Shown here in pieces: positions 1 through 7,970 of a stretch of DNA of 64,000 bases. The stretch covers positions 124,001-188,000 of the forward strand of contig NZ_JAIQDG010000013.1 in assembly GCF_020037125.1 (NCBI RefSeq), in the 5' to 3' direction. Origin of the DNA: Myxococcus sp. RHSTA-1-4. Its GTDB lineage: Bacteria; Myxococcota; Myxococcia; Myxococcales; Myxococcaceae. The notes beneath the pieces are model-generated. The model saw only the letters and a program-made list of their open reading frames with translations. It made no database searches and was not told the origin of the DNA. The position numbers were made by a program, and so were the translations under genes. How positions within the stretch are numbered: position 1 is the stretch's first letter; every line of letters begins with the position of its first letter.

Positions 1-836
1 CGCGTGTGCCGGGCGAGCCGGAGCTTGAAGGGGCTGGTGACGGCGAAGCCCGCGTAGTACGGCAGCAGCGAGTCCACCAGCGTCTCGACGGGCCCATCCT
101 CCGGGATGTCGATGCGGTCGAACGGCTGCTTGTGGATGCGCGGCGAGCGCGAGTGGACGATGGACGTCCCGAGGATGCCGAGGCGGAGCGGCGGCTCCAG
201 CGTCAGGCGGTCCGCCCCGCGCAGCTCGCGGACGGCGTCGTCGAGCAGGCGCTGCCCGGGCGCCGCCGCCCAGGAGCCGCCCGCGGCCACGTAGTCCAGC
301 ACGTTCTTCCGGGCCAGCACGGCCCGCGCCGGCAGCGCCACGGCGCCCATGCCGAGCACGGTAACGCGTGTCACGCCGAAGCGCTCCATCAGCAGGCGCT
401 GGGTCTCCAGCAGGGTGCCGATGTGCTCCGGGCCGTGCATGGGCTCCACGTGCTTCACCAGGGCGTCCGGGGGAAGCTCGCGCTCCCACAGCCGCAGGGC
501 CTCCGTGGTGGAGAGCTGGCGCTCCGCGTGGTGCGACGCGAGCAGCTTTCCGGCTGGTGCCTCGAGCGAGCCCTGCCGCCCCGTCGCGTCCTTCAAGTCC
601 CGGTCCACCCGCCACGCGGCGGAGACCCAGGCGGGAGGCAGGGGCTTGCCCCGCTCGGAGACAAGCAGCGGGAGCACGGCCGCGAGCGCCTGGAGGTCGA
701 CGGCGTCGGGGGCGTGCAGGTCCGTGCGGAGCTCCAGCACGTCGGCGCCACGGCGCTGGCACTCCCGCGCGAAGTGCACGGCGTCCAGGCCGAGGACGGT
801 GGGGGGCAGGGTGACGACGCGCCGGGCGGGCGTCAC
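1..836 (-). CDS. Fused type I 3-dehydroquinate dehydratase / shikimate dehydrogenase (partial)
   Basis: Two shikimate-pathway steps appear in one chain: dehydration of 3-dehydroquinate and reduction of dehydroshikimate. The N-terminal part has type I dehydroquinase marks (DVLELRTD near residue 32, the catalytic His region LLASHH, and the Schiff-base Lys in LVKHVEP). After about residue 215 comes the shikimate dehydrogenase substrate-binding start LGILGTSIVHSRSPRIHK, followed by the TSPFK motif. The gene runs off the left edge, so most of the dehydrogenase, including its NADP domain, is missing from the window. The start is a GTG at 836 that overlaps the upstream shikimate kinase stop as GTGA, which implies translational coupling. 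Fusions of this order are best known from plants and chlamydiae. I infer that both activities are retained from the conserved catalytic residues; the C-terminal half cannot be judged. Confidence 0.8.
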   Translation of the reverse strand, partial: MTPARRVVTLPPTVLGLDAVHFARECQRRGADVLELRTDLHAPDAVDLQALAAVLPLLVSERGKPLPPAWVSAAWRVDRDLKDATGRQGSLEAPAGKLLASHHAERQLSTTEALRLWERELPPDALVKHVEPMHGPEHIGTLLETQRLLMERFGVTRVTVLGMGAVALPARAVLARKNVLDYVAAGGSWAAAPGQRLLDDAVRELRGADRLTLEPPLRLGILGTSIVHSRSPRIHKQPFDRIDIPEDGPVETLVDSLLPYYAGFAVTSPFKLRLARHT

Positions 837-1435
837 GGAGGCACCTCGGAGGTGAGGCAGCCCCGGAGGAAGTCCACCAGGGCCACGGTGGGGACGCGGG
901 CGTGAAGCGCCTCGCGCTCATGGAACACGGTGGACAGCTCCTCTTCCAGCGAGAGCTCGGGGCGCAGGCGCGGGCGCGTCCGGTCCCTGAGCAGGCGCTC
1001 CCGGTAGGTGTCGAAGCTGATGGGGACCAGCAGGGTGAAGAGTCCCTCCAGCGCGTCGGCGTGGTGGGACAGGAAGCCGCCTCCCAGGGACACCAGCCCT
1101 CCGGGCGGCAGCTCCAGCAGCGCGCGGCGCTCGGCGGCGCGGAACTCCGCCGGAGCCTCGGCCACCCAGGTGCGCAGCGGGCGGCCGTGGAGGCGCTCCA
1201 GGTGAGCGTCCAGGTCCAACCCCGTCCGCCCGAGCAACCGGCCCACCAGGGGCAGCAGCCGCGACTTGCCCGCGCTCCGATGGCCGCCAATCGCCACCGT
1301 CTGCCCGGGAGCGGGGAGCAGCGCGGGCCCGGGCCGGGCGAGCGCCTCCCTCAACCCCGGCGCGAGCCGGGGGTCCACGGAGTCGAGAATGCGTTCGACG
1401 AGGACTTGCCGTTCCTCAGCGGACGGTGCCGACAT
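833..1435 (-). CDS. aroK: Shikimate kinase
   Basis: Phosphorylates shikimate at the 3-hydroxyl with ATP in the cytoplasm. The 200-residue chain has a Walker A loop GHRSAGKS at residues 51-58, a substrate Asp in DLDAHLE near 75-77, FRAAE near 99 (the family FRxxE), the triple glycine of SLGGG near 119-121, and an Arg-rich lid near 150. It is longer than typical shikimate kinase (about 170) because of a roughly 45-residue N-terminal extension of unknown use. It overlaps the menG stop by about 20 bases upstream and the aroDE-type gene by 4 bases downstream, so the genes are co-transcribed. The kinase assignment is firm at the fold level; another small-molecule kinase of the same family is possible but the pathway context argues against it. 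Confidence 0.78.
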   Translation of the reverse strand: MSAPSAEERQVLVERILDSVDPRLAPGLREALARPGPALLPAPGQTVAIGGHRSAGKSRLLPLVGRLLGRTGLDLDAHLERLHGRPLRTWVAEAPAEFRAAERRALLELPPGGLVSLGGGFLSHHADALEGLFTLLVPISFDTYRERLLRDRTRPRLRPELSLEEELSTVFHEREALHARVPTVALVDFLRGCLTSEVPP

Positions 1436-2105
1436 AGACGTAGGCGGTGCCGAACGTCAGCGGGTGCGCGGCCCGCTCCGAGTATCCGCCGGACTGCTCC
1501 ATCAGCCCCAGGAACCTGTCCCCGGCCGGGAAGGCCGCGGAGGTGCGGGGGAGATACTCGTACGCCGCGCGGTTGCCCGTGAGCAGCCCGCCCACGGCCG
1601 GCATCACCGTCTTGCTGTAGAAGCGGAACAGCGCGCCGAAGGCGCCCGTGGGCTGGCCGAACTCCAGCACCACCACGCGCCCGCCGGGGCGCACCACGCG
1701 CGCCATCTCCTTCAGGCACTTCACCGGGTCATCCACGTTGCGGATGCCGAAGGCGATGGAGGCCACGTCGAAGGAGTCGTCCGCGAAGGGCAGGGCCATG
1801 GCGTCCGCCACCTGGAACTCCACCTGGAGGCCGGCCTTCGCCGCCTTGGCGGGGGCGGGCTCCAGCATCTCCGCGCAGAAGTCGGTGCCCACCACGCGGC
1901 CGGTGGGGCCCACCTTGCGCTTGAAGGCCAGAGCCAGGTCGCCCGTGCCGGTGGCGCAGTCGAGGACGCTGCTGCCCTCCCTGGCTCCACTGAGGCGCAC
2001 GGCGGTCCGACGCCACAGGCGGTGGACGCCGAACGAGAGGACCTCGTTCGTCACGTCGTACCGCGGAGCGATGGAGGAAAACATCTGACGGACTTCAGTG
2101 CTCAT
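1416..2105 (-). CDS. menG: Demethylmenaquinone methyltransferase (UbiE/MenG)
   Basis: SAM-dependent C-methyltransferase that carries out the last step of menaquinone synthesis. The 229-residue product starts [17 protein letters not shown], a classic UbiE/MenG N-terminus, followed by the SAM-binding glycine-rich loop [12 protein letters not shown], the family motif FGIRNVDD near residue 120, and [15 protein letters not shown] chose the ATG at 2105 because it forms an ATGA overlap with the aroF stop and gives the normal family length; an upstream in-frame extension to 2234 has no homology to the family and lies inside aroF. The gene sits back-to-back with the menFDHACE operon, so the whole late pathway is clustered. 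ubiE could also serve ubiquinone, but the neighbouring men genes point to menaquinone. Confidence 0.9.
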   Translation of the reverse strand: MSTEVRQMFSSIAPRYDVTNEVLSFGVHRLWRRTAVRLSGAREGSSVLDCATGTGDLALAFKRKVGPTGRVVGTDFCAEMLEPAPAKAAKAGLQVEFQVADAMALPFADDSFDVASIAFGIRNVDDPVKCLKEMARVVRPGGRVVVLEFGQPTGAFGALFRFYSKTVMPAVGGLLTGNRAAYEYLPRTSAAFPAGDRFLGLMEQSGGYSERAAHPLTFGTAYVYVGTVR

Positions 2106-3007
2106 CGCGCCCTCGCGACCTGGGCCGGACTGTCCGGCCTCCAAAGGTGTCGGTCCACCGCTCCTAGCACGGCTGGCAGCCGGCGCATCAACGTCTGGAA
2201 GCGCTCGGGTGTCAGGGCCTGGTGGCCATCGCACATTGCCTGCTCCGGCCGGGGGTGGACTTCAATCAAAAGTCCATCCGCCCCGGCGGCCGCCGCGGCC
2301 AGCGACATGGGGAGGATGAGCTCCGGAACGCCCGTCGCGTGCGACGGGTCGACGATGACGGGCAGGTGCGAGCGCTGCTTCGCCCAGGCCACCGCCGCCA
2401 GGTCCAGCGTGTTGCGCAGCTCCGTCTCGAAGGTGCGGATGCCGCGCTCGCACAGCATCACCTGCTCGTTGCCGCCGTCGAGGATGTACTCCGCGGCCAG
2501 CAGCCACTCCTGGAGCGTGGCCGACAGGCCCCGCTTGAGCAGCACCGGCTTGCGCGCCTTCCCCAGCGCCCGCAGCAGCGAGTAGTTCTGCATGTTCCGC
2601 GCGCCCACCTGGAGGATGTCCGTGGACTCCTCCATGAGCGGCAGCTGCGCCGGCTCCATCACCTCGCTGATGATGGGCATTCCGTGGCGGCGCCCCGCCT
2701 CGGCCAGCACGTGCAGGCCCGGCTCGCCCATGCCCTGGAAGGCGTAGGGGCTGGTGCGAGGCTTGAATACGCCGCCCCTCAACACATGCGCTCCGGCGGA
2801 AGCCACCGCGGCGGCGGCGCGCTCCACCTGCTCCGAACCTTCCACCGCACACGGCCCCGCCATGACGACGAAGCCCGGGCCGCCGATTTCCACGGTGCCC
2901 ACGCGAACCCGCGTGCCCTCGGGTCGCGAGGCGCGGTGCGCACGCAGCGTCCCTGTGTCTCGCCCCGACACCGCCGGTGCGGGTTCGTCTGGCCGCTCGC
3001 CTCCCAC
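2102..3007 (-). CDS. aroF: 3-deoxy-7-phosphoheptulonate (DAHP) synthase, type I-beta
   Basis: Condenses phosphoenolpyruvate and erythrose 4-phosphate, the entry step of the shikimate pathway. The 301-residue barrel has the family blocks [31 protein letters not shown] and DPSHATG, with metal ligands in the Cys of GPCAVE, the His of DPSHATG, the Glu of IEVHP and the Asp of CDGHQAL. Only about 35 residues precede the barrel and no chorismate mutase domain is fused, so I see no obvious feedback-regulatory domain. The start is a GTG at 3007 preceded by GGAGG at 5-base spacing. It leads a leftward operon into menG, shikimate kinase and the dehydroquinase fusion, so one transcript covers the first and several middle steps of chorismate synthesis plus the last step of menaquinone synthesis. 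Confidence 0.93.
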   Translation of the reverse strand: MGGERPDEPAPAVSGRDTGTLRAHRASRPEGTRVRVGTVEIGGPGFVVMAGPCAVEGSEQVERAAAAVASAGAHVLRGGVFKPRTSPYAFQGMGEPGLHVLAEAGRRHGMPIISEVMEPAQLPLMEESTDILQVGARNMQNYSLLRALGKARKPVLLKRGLSATLQEWLLAAEYILDGGNEQVMLCERGIRTFETELRNTLDLAAVAWAKQRSHLPVIVDPSHATGVPELILPMSLAAAAAGADGLLIEVHPRPEQAMCDGHQALTPERFQTLMRRLPAVLGAVDRHLWRPDSPAQVARAR

Positions 3008-3023
3008 GGACCCTCCAATTCAT

Positions 3024-3047
3024 GGAGTTCAAGAGGTTTTGAACTCC
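3024..3047. promoter_or_regulatory. Perfect inverted repeat between aroF and menF, aroF-proximal
   Basis: Arms GGAGTTCAA (3024-3032) and TTGAACTCC (3039-3047) are perfect complements around a 6-base centre GAGGTT. The repeat lies 17 bases upstream of the aroF GTG, so it could be an operator or a 5'-leader hairpin. Protein binding is inferred only from symmetry. Confidence 0.5.
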
Positions 3048-3088
3048 TTGGTGCATGTATAGCCGAGATGGCTTAGAAGACAACCGAA

Positions 3089-3109
3089 GGTGATTGCGCG
3101 GCAATCACC
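3089..3109. promoter_or_regulatory. Perfect inverted repeat just upstream of menF
   Basis: Arms GGTGATTGC (3089-3097) and GCAATCACC (3101-3109) pair perfectly around GCG. The repeat ends 14 bases before the menF ATG, so it would overlap the leader of the menFDHACE transcript or its start site. A repressor site or a short leader hairpin are both possible; no sequence evidence separates them. Confidence 0.5.
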
Positions 3110-3123
3110 GATGAGGACCGCTG

Positions 3124-4434
3124 ATGAAGACGCTCAATCCCGTTGAGGGCCAGCGCTGGGTGGCCGGAATGATGCCCCTGGCGGTGGGGGATCCGCTGGC
3201 GGGAGCGGACGTGCTCGGCGTTCCATCCATCTATTGGGAGCGGCCGCTGGACCAGGAGGCGGTGGCGGGGTGGGGCGAGGCCGCGGTGGTGGCCCCCACG
3301 GACCCGGCCCAGGTGCCCGCGGCCCTGGCGTCCCTGGGCACGTTGTCGCTGCGGTGGGTGGGCGAGGCGCCCGGGACGATGCCCGGCCCCTGGTTCGGCG
3401 GGATGCGCTTCGGCGCCACCGGTGCTCCGGACGGCGCGTGGGACGCACATGGACTGGCGCGCTGGACGCTGCCGGAGGTGCTGGTGTGGCGCGACGGCGG
3501 CGGGCTGAAGGTGGCGGCCTTCGCGCCGGAGGGGCGGGGTGGCGAGGACGCGGTGCGCTCGCGGCTGGAGCGGGTGCGCGCGTGTTTCCCGGACGGCTAC
3601 CGGCACCCTCGGGGCGCGCCGGTGGCGCTGGCGCTGGATTCGTCGAAGCCCGCCTTCGAGGCTCGGGTGAACCGGGCGCTGGAGGCGATTGCCGCGGGCC
3701 ACCTTCAGAAGGTGGTGCTGGCGCGCTCGCTGGACGCGGAGGGCCCGGCGCCGTTCGACGTGGTGGACGTGCTGTCGCGGCTGCGGGAGCAGAACCCACG
3801 CTGCGCCACCTTCCTCTTCCGCGCGCCGGACGGGGCGTGCTTCCTGGGCGCCACGCCGGAGACGCTGTGCCATGTCGATGGGGCGGTGCTGCGGACGGAG
3901 GCCCTGGCGGGCACGGCGGCGCCGGGACAGGCCGAGGGGCTGCGGGGACACGACAAGGACCTGCGCGAGCACGACGCGGTGGTGCGCTACATCCTCGCGA
4001 CGCTGCGGCCCCTGTCGGAGCGGGTGACGTCGGACGCGGAGCCCGCGCTGCTGACGCTGAAGAACGTGGTGCACCTGCGCACGGGCATCCGCGCGGAATT
4101 GCGCCAGGGCATCACCGCGGCGCAGGTGGTGGCGGCCATGCACCCCACGCCGGCGGTGGGCGGCACCCCGCGCGAGCGGGCGCTGTCCTTCCTGGTGGAG
4201 CACGAGGGACTGGACCGCGGCTGGTATGCCGGGCCGGTGGGCTGGGTGGGGCCGAAGCGCGCGCACCTGATGGTGGGGCTGCGCTCGGCGCTGGTGCGAG
4301 GGGCGAAGGCGCGGCTGTTCGTGGGCGTGGGCCTGGTGGCGGGCTCCACCCCGGAAGCCGAGTGGCGTGAGACGGAGATGAAGAGCCTGGCCATGTTGCG
4401 GGCGCTGGGAGGCGGGGATGTCGTCCGACGCTAA
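3124..4434 (+). CDS. menF: Isochorismate synthase
   Basis: Isomerises chorismate to isochorismate, committing it to menaquinone. The 436-residue chain has the chorismate-binding enzyme core in its C-terminal half: KVVLARS near residue 200, FLGATPETL, TEALAGTA near 262, a Glu-containing LREHDAVV stretch, HPTPAVGGTPR, YAGPVGWVG and FVGVGLVAGSTPEAEW with ETEMKS at the end. These match MenF/EntC/DhbC enzymes better than TrpE or PabB. It is the first gene of a rightward operon and its end overlaps menD by 17 bases. A salicylate or siderophore role, as in EntC or DhbC, is unlikely because menD, menH, menA, menC and menE follow directly. Confidence 0.93.
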   Translation: MKTLNPVEGQRWVAGMMPLAVGDPLAGADVLGVPSIYWERPLDQEAVAGWGEAAVVAPTDPAQVPAALASLGTLSLRWVGEAPGTMPGPWFGGMRFGATGAPDGAWDAHGLARWTLPEVLVWRDGGGLKVAAFAPEGRGGEDAVRSRLERVRACFPDGYRHPRGAPVALALDSSKPAFEARVNRALEAIAAGHLQKVVLARSLDAEGPAPFDVVDVLSRLREQNPRCATFLFRAPDGACFLGATPETLCHVDGAVLRTEALAGTAAPGQAEGLRGHDKDLREHDAVVRYILATLRPLSERVTSDAEPALLTLKNVVHLRTGIRAELRQGITAAQVVAAMHPTPAVGGTPRERALSFLVEHEGLDRGWYAGPVGWVGPKRAHLMVGLRSALVRGAKARLFVGVGLVAGSTPEAEWRETEMKSLAMLRALGGGDVVRR

Positions 4435-6187
4435 CCTCAACGTGCTGTGGGCGCGCGCGTTGCTGGAGGAGCTGGCGCGCGGGGGCGTGAGGCATGCGGT
4501 GGTGTGTCCGGGCTCGCGCTCGTCGCCGCTGGCGCTGGCGTGCGCGCGGGCGGAGGGGGTGCGTACCTGGTCCGTCATCGACGAGCGGAGCGCTGGCTTC
4601 TTCGCCCTGGGGCTCGCGAAGCAGTCCCGGACGCCGGTGGTGCTGGTGGCCACCAGCGGCACGGCGGGCGCGCACTTCTACCCGGCGGTCATCGAGGCGG
4701 CGCTGTCGCACGTGCCGCTGGTGATTCTGACGGCGGACCGGCCCCTGGAGCTGCAAGGGTGGGGTGCTCCGCAGACGGTGCCGCAGGCGCGCTTCTACGG
4801 CGAGCACGCGCGCCTCTTCGCGGACCTGGGCCTGCCCGAGGCGAGTGACGTGGCCCTGGGCCACCTGCGCGCCACCGCCGCCCGCGCCGTGGCCACCGCG
4901 ATGCGGGCGCCGCGAGGGGCGGTGCAGCTCAACGTGCCCTTCCGTGAGCCGCTGGCGCCGACGGCCGAGCCCTTCGGAGCGGAGCGCCTGTCCGCGCTGG
5001 TGAAGGCGGGCCGGCCCGGAGCTCCGCTGACGCGCATCGTCCCTCCCGCGCCCGCGCCGGACCCGGCCGCGCTGGAGGACGTGCGCCGGCGCATCGCCGC
5101 CACCGAGCGGGGCGTCATCGTCTGCGGCCCGCGCGACGAGGCGGACGGGTTCGCCGAGGCCATCAGCGCGCTGTCGCTGGCGACGGGCTACCCGGTGCTG
5201 GCCGAGGCCACCTCGCAGGCGCGCTTCGGCGGCGGTCCACTCACCGTGTCCCACTACGACGCGCTGCTGCGCCACGCGCCCTTCGTGAAGGCACACCGCC
5301 CGGACCTGGTGCTGCGCTTTGGTGGCGGGCTGACGCCCAAGGTGCCCCAGCAGTGGCTGGACGCGTCCGGCGCGGACATCGTCCTCTTCAGCGATGGCGG
5401 TGGGCTGTTCGACCCGGCGCACCGCGCGGCCCTGGTGGTGGAGGGCTCGGCGGTGGCGGCCTGCGAGGTGCTGGCGCGCGGCCTGTCGCGTGGGGCGGGG
5501 AAGTGGGCCCAGGGCTTCCTTGGCGCGGAGCGGCTGGCGCGCGCCGCGCTGGAGGCCGCCTTCGCGGAGCGGCCCGACGTGCTCGACGAGCCGCGCATCG
5601 CCCGCGAGGTGGTGGCGGCAGTGCCGGCCGGGGTGCCGCTCTTCGTGTCCAGCAGCATGCCCATCCGCGACGTGGACGCCTTCGCGCCGGCGGGCGCGGT
5701 GCCGCTGCGGGTGCTGGCCAACCGCGGGGCCAACGGTATCGACGGCATCGTCTCCAGCGCGCTGGGCGTGGCCGCGGCGGCGGGCCGGCCGGCGGTGCTG
5801 CTCACCGGCGACCTGGCGCTGCTGCACGACGTGGGCGCCTTCGTCACCGCGTCGCGGGCGCGCGTGTCGCTCACGGTGGTGGTGGTGAACAACGACGGTG
5901 GCGGCATCTTCTCGTTCCTGCCCATCGCCCAGGCGGCGAAGCCGGACGAGTTCGAGTCCCTCTTCGGCACCCCGCACGGGGTGGACCTGGCCCATGCGGC
6001 GGCGCTCGGTGGGGCGCGCCTGCACCGGCCGGCGACGCCGTCGGCGCTCCGGGCGGCGGTGCGCGACGGGCTGGAGGGTGGCCTGCATCTGGTGGAGGCG
6101 CGGGTGGACCGGGCCTCCACCGTGGACGAGCACCGGCAGCTCTATGCGCGGATGGCTGCCGCACTGGGAGAAGGACCATGGGCGTGA
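4418..6187 (+). CDS. menD: SEPHCHC synthase (MenD), thiamine diphosphate-dependent
   Basis: Adds a succinyl semialdehyde-TPP unit derived from 2-oxoglutarate to isochorismate. The 589-residue protein opens with the MenD signature of ThDP enzymes (VCPGSRSSPLALA), followed by DERSAGFFALGLAK with the catalytic Glu, TSGTAGAHFYPAVIEA, TADRP and, near the C-terminus, the ThDP pocket GDLALLHDVGAF with VNNDGGGIFSFLPIA as the metal and cofactor loop. Length is normal for the family. It overlaps menF upstream and menH downstream, so ribosomes probably pass straight through. The substrate 2-oxoglutarate links this operon to the TCA cluster further right. Confidence 0.94.
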   Translation: MSSDANLNVLWARALLEELARGGVRHAVVCPGSRSSPLALACARAEGVRTWSVIDERSAGFFALGLAKQSRTPVVLVATSGTAGAHFYPAVIEAALSHVPLVILTADRPLELQGWGAPQTVPQARFYGEHARLFADLGLPEASDVALGHLRATAARAVATAMRAPRGAVQLNVPFREPLAPTAEPFGAERLSALVKAGRPGAPLTRIVPPAPAPDPAALEDVRRRIAATERGVIVCGPRDEADGFAEAISALSLATGYPVLAEATSQARFGGGPLTVSHYDALLRHAPFVKAHRPDLVLRFGGGLTPKVPQQWLDASGADIVLFSDGGGLFDPAHRAALVVEGSAVAACEVLARGLSRGAGKWAQGFLGAERLARAALEAAFAERPDVLDEPRIAREVVAAVPAGVPLFVSSSMPIRDVDAFAPAGAVPLRVLANRGANGIDGIVSSALGVAAAAGRPAVLLTGDLALLHDVGAFVTASRARVSLTVVVVNNDGGGIFSFLPIAQAAKPDEFESLFGTPHGVDLAHAAALGGARLHRPATPSALRAAVRDGLEGGLHLVEARVDRASTVDEHRQLYARMAAALGEGPWA

Positions 6188-7041
6188 CGCTGGCATATGA
6201 GACGTGGGGCGACGGCCCCCGGGCGCTCGTGCTGCTGCACGGCTTCACCGGCAGCCGGCACTCCTTCGACCACCTGCGCCCCCTGCTGGGCCGGGCGGTG
6301 CGCGCCGTGGCGGTGGACCTGCCCGGACATGGCGAGACGCCGCTGCCGTCCAGGACGGGCCGCGACGGCTTCCTGGAGACGGTGGACGCGCTGGTGGCCC
6401 TGGTGGACGGGCTGGGGCAGGGCACGGTGGACCTGCTGGGGTACTCGCAGGGCGCGCGGGTGGCGCTGGCGGCGGCCGTGCGCGCGCCGGACCGCTTCGG
6501 CCGGCTCATCATGGAGAGCGGCTCGCCGGGCCTGCACCGCCGGCAGGAGCGGGCGGCCCGGCGCGAGGCGGACGCACAGCTCGCGGCCTTCATCCGTGCC
6601 CGGGGCGTGGACGCCTTCGTGGACCGCTGGGAAGCGCTGCCCCTGTTCGAGGGCCTGCGCAACCTGCCCCCCGAGCGCCGTGATGCCCTGCGCGCCCGCC
6701 GCCGCGCCTGCACGCCGGAGGGACTGGCCGGGGCGCTGGAGTGCCTGGGCCTGGGGGTGCAACCGGACTACTGGCCGGAGTTGCATGCCCAGCGGCTGCC
6801 CACGCTGCTGCTCACGGGGGCCAGGGACGAGAAGTTCACGCAGACGGCGCGCCGCATGGCCGCGGAGCTGCCGGTGGTGTGGCGGCACGCCTTCGCGGAT
6901 TGCGGCCACGCGCCCCACCTGGAAGCGCCGGAGGAGTACGCGCGCGAGGTGCTGGGCTTCCTCCAGACGCCCTGGTACGAGGCCCCGCAGTTCGACAGCC
7001 CCGCCGCCACCGTGGCGGGCGCGGAGAGGGTGAGCCCGTGA
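6178..7041 (+). CDS. menH: SHCHC synthase, alpha/beta hydrolase (MenH)
   Basis: Removes pyruvate from SEPHCHC to give SHCHC. The 287-residue alpha/beta hydrolase has an oxyanion region LLHGFTGS at 19-26, the nucleophile elbow GYSQG with Ser90, an acid Asp217 in GARDEKF and the catalytic His244 in CGHAPHLE, which completes a Ser-Asp-His triad. VDLPGHGE at 46-53 is typical of MenH. The ATG at 6178 lies 10 bases inside the end of menD, and the stop overlaps the menA start as GTGA. In some genomes a similar protein is only a generic hydrolase; here the position between menD and menA makes MenH the best call. Confidence 0.88.
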   Translation: MGVTLAYETWGDGPRALVLLHGFTGSRHSFDHLRPLLGRAVRAVAVDLPGHGETPLPSRTGRDGFLETVDALVALVDGLGQGTVDLLGYSQGARVALAAAVRAPDRFGRLIMESGSPGLHRRQERAARREADAQLAAFIRARGVDAFVDRWEALPLFEGLRNLPPERRDALRARRRACTPEGLAGALECLGLGVQPDYWPELHAQRLPTLLLTGARDEKFTQTARRMAAELPVVWRHAFADCGHAPHLEAPEEYAREVLGFLQTPWYEAPQFDSPAATVAGAERVSP

Positions 7042-7961
7042 GCACGTCGGTTCCGGGAGTGAGCCCCGAGGCGGTGAAGCCGCGTCCGGGCGTGAAGCAC
7101 TGGGTGATGGCGGCCCGGCCCAAGACGCTGACGGCGGCGCTGGTGCCGGTGATGGTGGCCACGGCGCTCGCGTTCGGCCTGGGCGTGGGGCGCGCGCTGC
7201 CGGCGCTGGCGGCGCTGCTGGGCGCGGTGCTCATCCAGATTGGCACCAACTTCATCAACGACTACTACGACTTCAAGAAGGGGGCGGACACGCACGAGCG
7301 GCTCGGCCCCCAGCGGGTGACGCAGAGCGGCCTCATCTCCCCGAGCACGGTGCTGGCGGGCGCGGCCGTGTGCTTCGGGCTGGCCACGGCGGTGGGCCTG
7401 TACCTCGTGGTGGTGGGCGGCTGGCCCATCATCGCCATCGGCCTCGCGTCGCTGCTGTGCGGCTATGCGTACACGGGCGGCCCCTTCCCGTTGGGCTACC
7501 ACGGCCTGGGCGATGTGTTCGTCTTCATCTTCTTCGGGCTGGTGGCGGTGACGGGCACCTATTACGTGCAGGCGGGCACGGTGGACCCGGCGGCGTGGTG
7601 GGCGGCGGTACCCGTGGGTGCCATCGGAACCATGCTCATCGTCACCAACAACCAGCGTGACGCCAGCACGGACGTGAAGGCGGGCAAGCGCACACTCGTG
7701 GTGCGTTTCGGCACGGGCATGGGCCGGGCGGAGTACGTGCTGCTGCTCGTGCTCTCCTATGCCACGCCCTTCGCCATGTACGCGCTGGGGCTGGCGAGCC
7801 CCTGGGTCTTCCTGGCCCTGCTGAGTCTACCGCTGGCGGTACCACCCCTGAGGTTGATGATGACCGCGCAGGGGGCGGCCCTGAACCCGGCCCTGGGGGG
7901 GACGGCGCGGCTGCAGCTCGTCTACGGCCTGCTGTTCGCACTGGGGCTGTACCTGCGATGA
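7038..7961 (+). CDS. menA: 1,4-dihydroxy-2-naphthoate polyprenyltransferase
   Basis: Membrane enzyme that joins a polyprenyl chain to dihydroxynaphthoate, giving demethylmenaquinone. The 307-residue product is a UbiA-type multi-helix protein with both Asp-rich prenyl-diphosphate sites: NDYYDFKKGADT near residue 74 and NNQRDASTDVKAGKRTL near 204. Several strongly hydrophobic segments of about 20 residues alternate between these sites. I chose the GTG at 7038 because it overlaps the menH stop by GTGA and yields the family length; the longer in-frame reading upstream is inside menH. It supplies the substrate for MenG, encoded leftwards at 1416-2105. Confidence 0.93.
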   Translation: MSTSVPGVSPEAVKPRPGVKHWVMAARPKTLTAALVPVMVATALAFGLGVGRALPALAALLGAVLIQIGTNFINDYYDFKKGADTHERLGPQRVTQSGLISPSTVLAGAAVCFGLATAVGLYLVVVGGWPIIAIGLASLLCGYAYTGGPFPLGYHGLGDVFVFIFFGLVAVTGTYYVQAGTVDPAAWWAAVPVGAIGTMLIVTNNQRDASTDVKAGKRTLVVRFGTGMGRAEYVLLLVLSYATPFAMYALGLASPWVFLALLSLPLAVPPLRLMMTAQGAALNPALGGTARLQLVYGLLFALGLYLR

Positions 7962-7970
7962 TGTGAATCC

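Noticed and set aside
6-905. A 299-codon plus-strand frame at the left edge
   Set aside because: The opposite strand encodes a dehydroquinase/shikimate dehydrogenase with conserved motifs; the plus frame has none.
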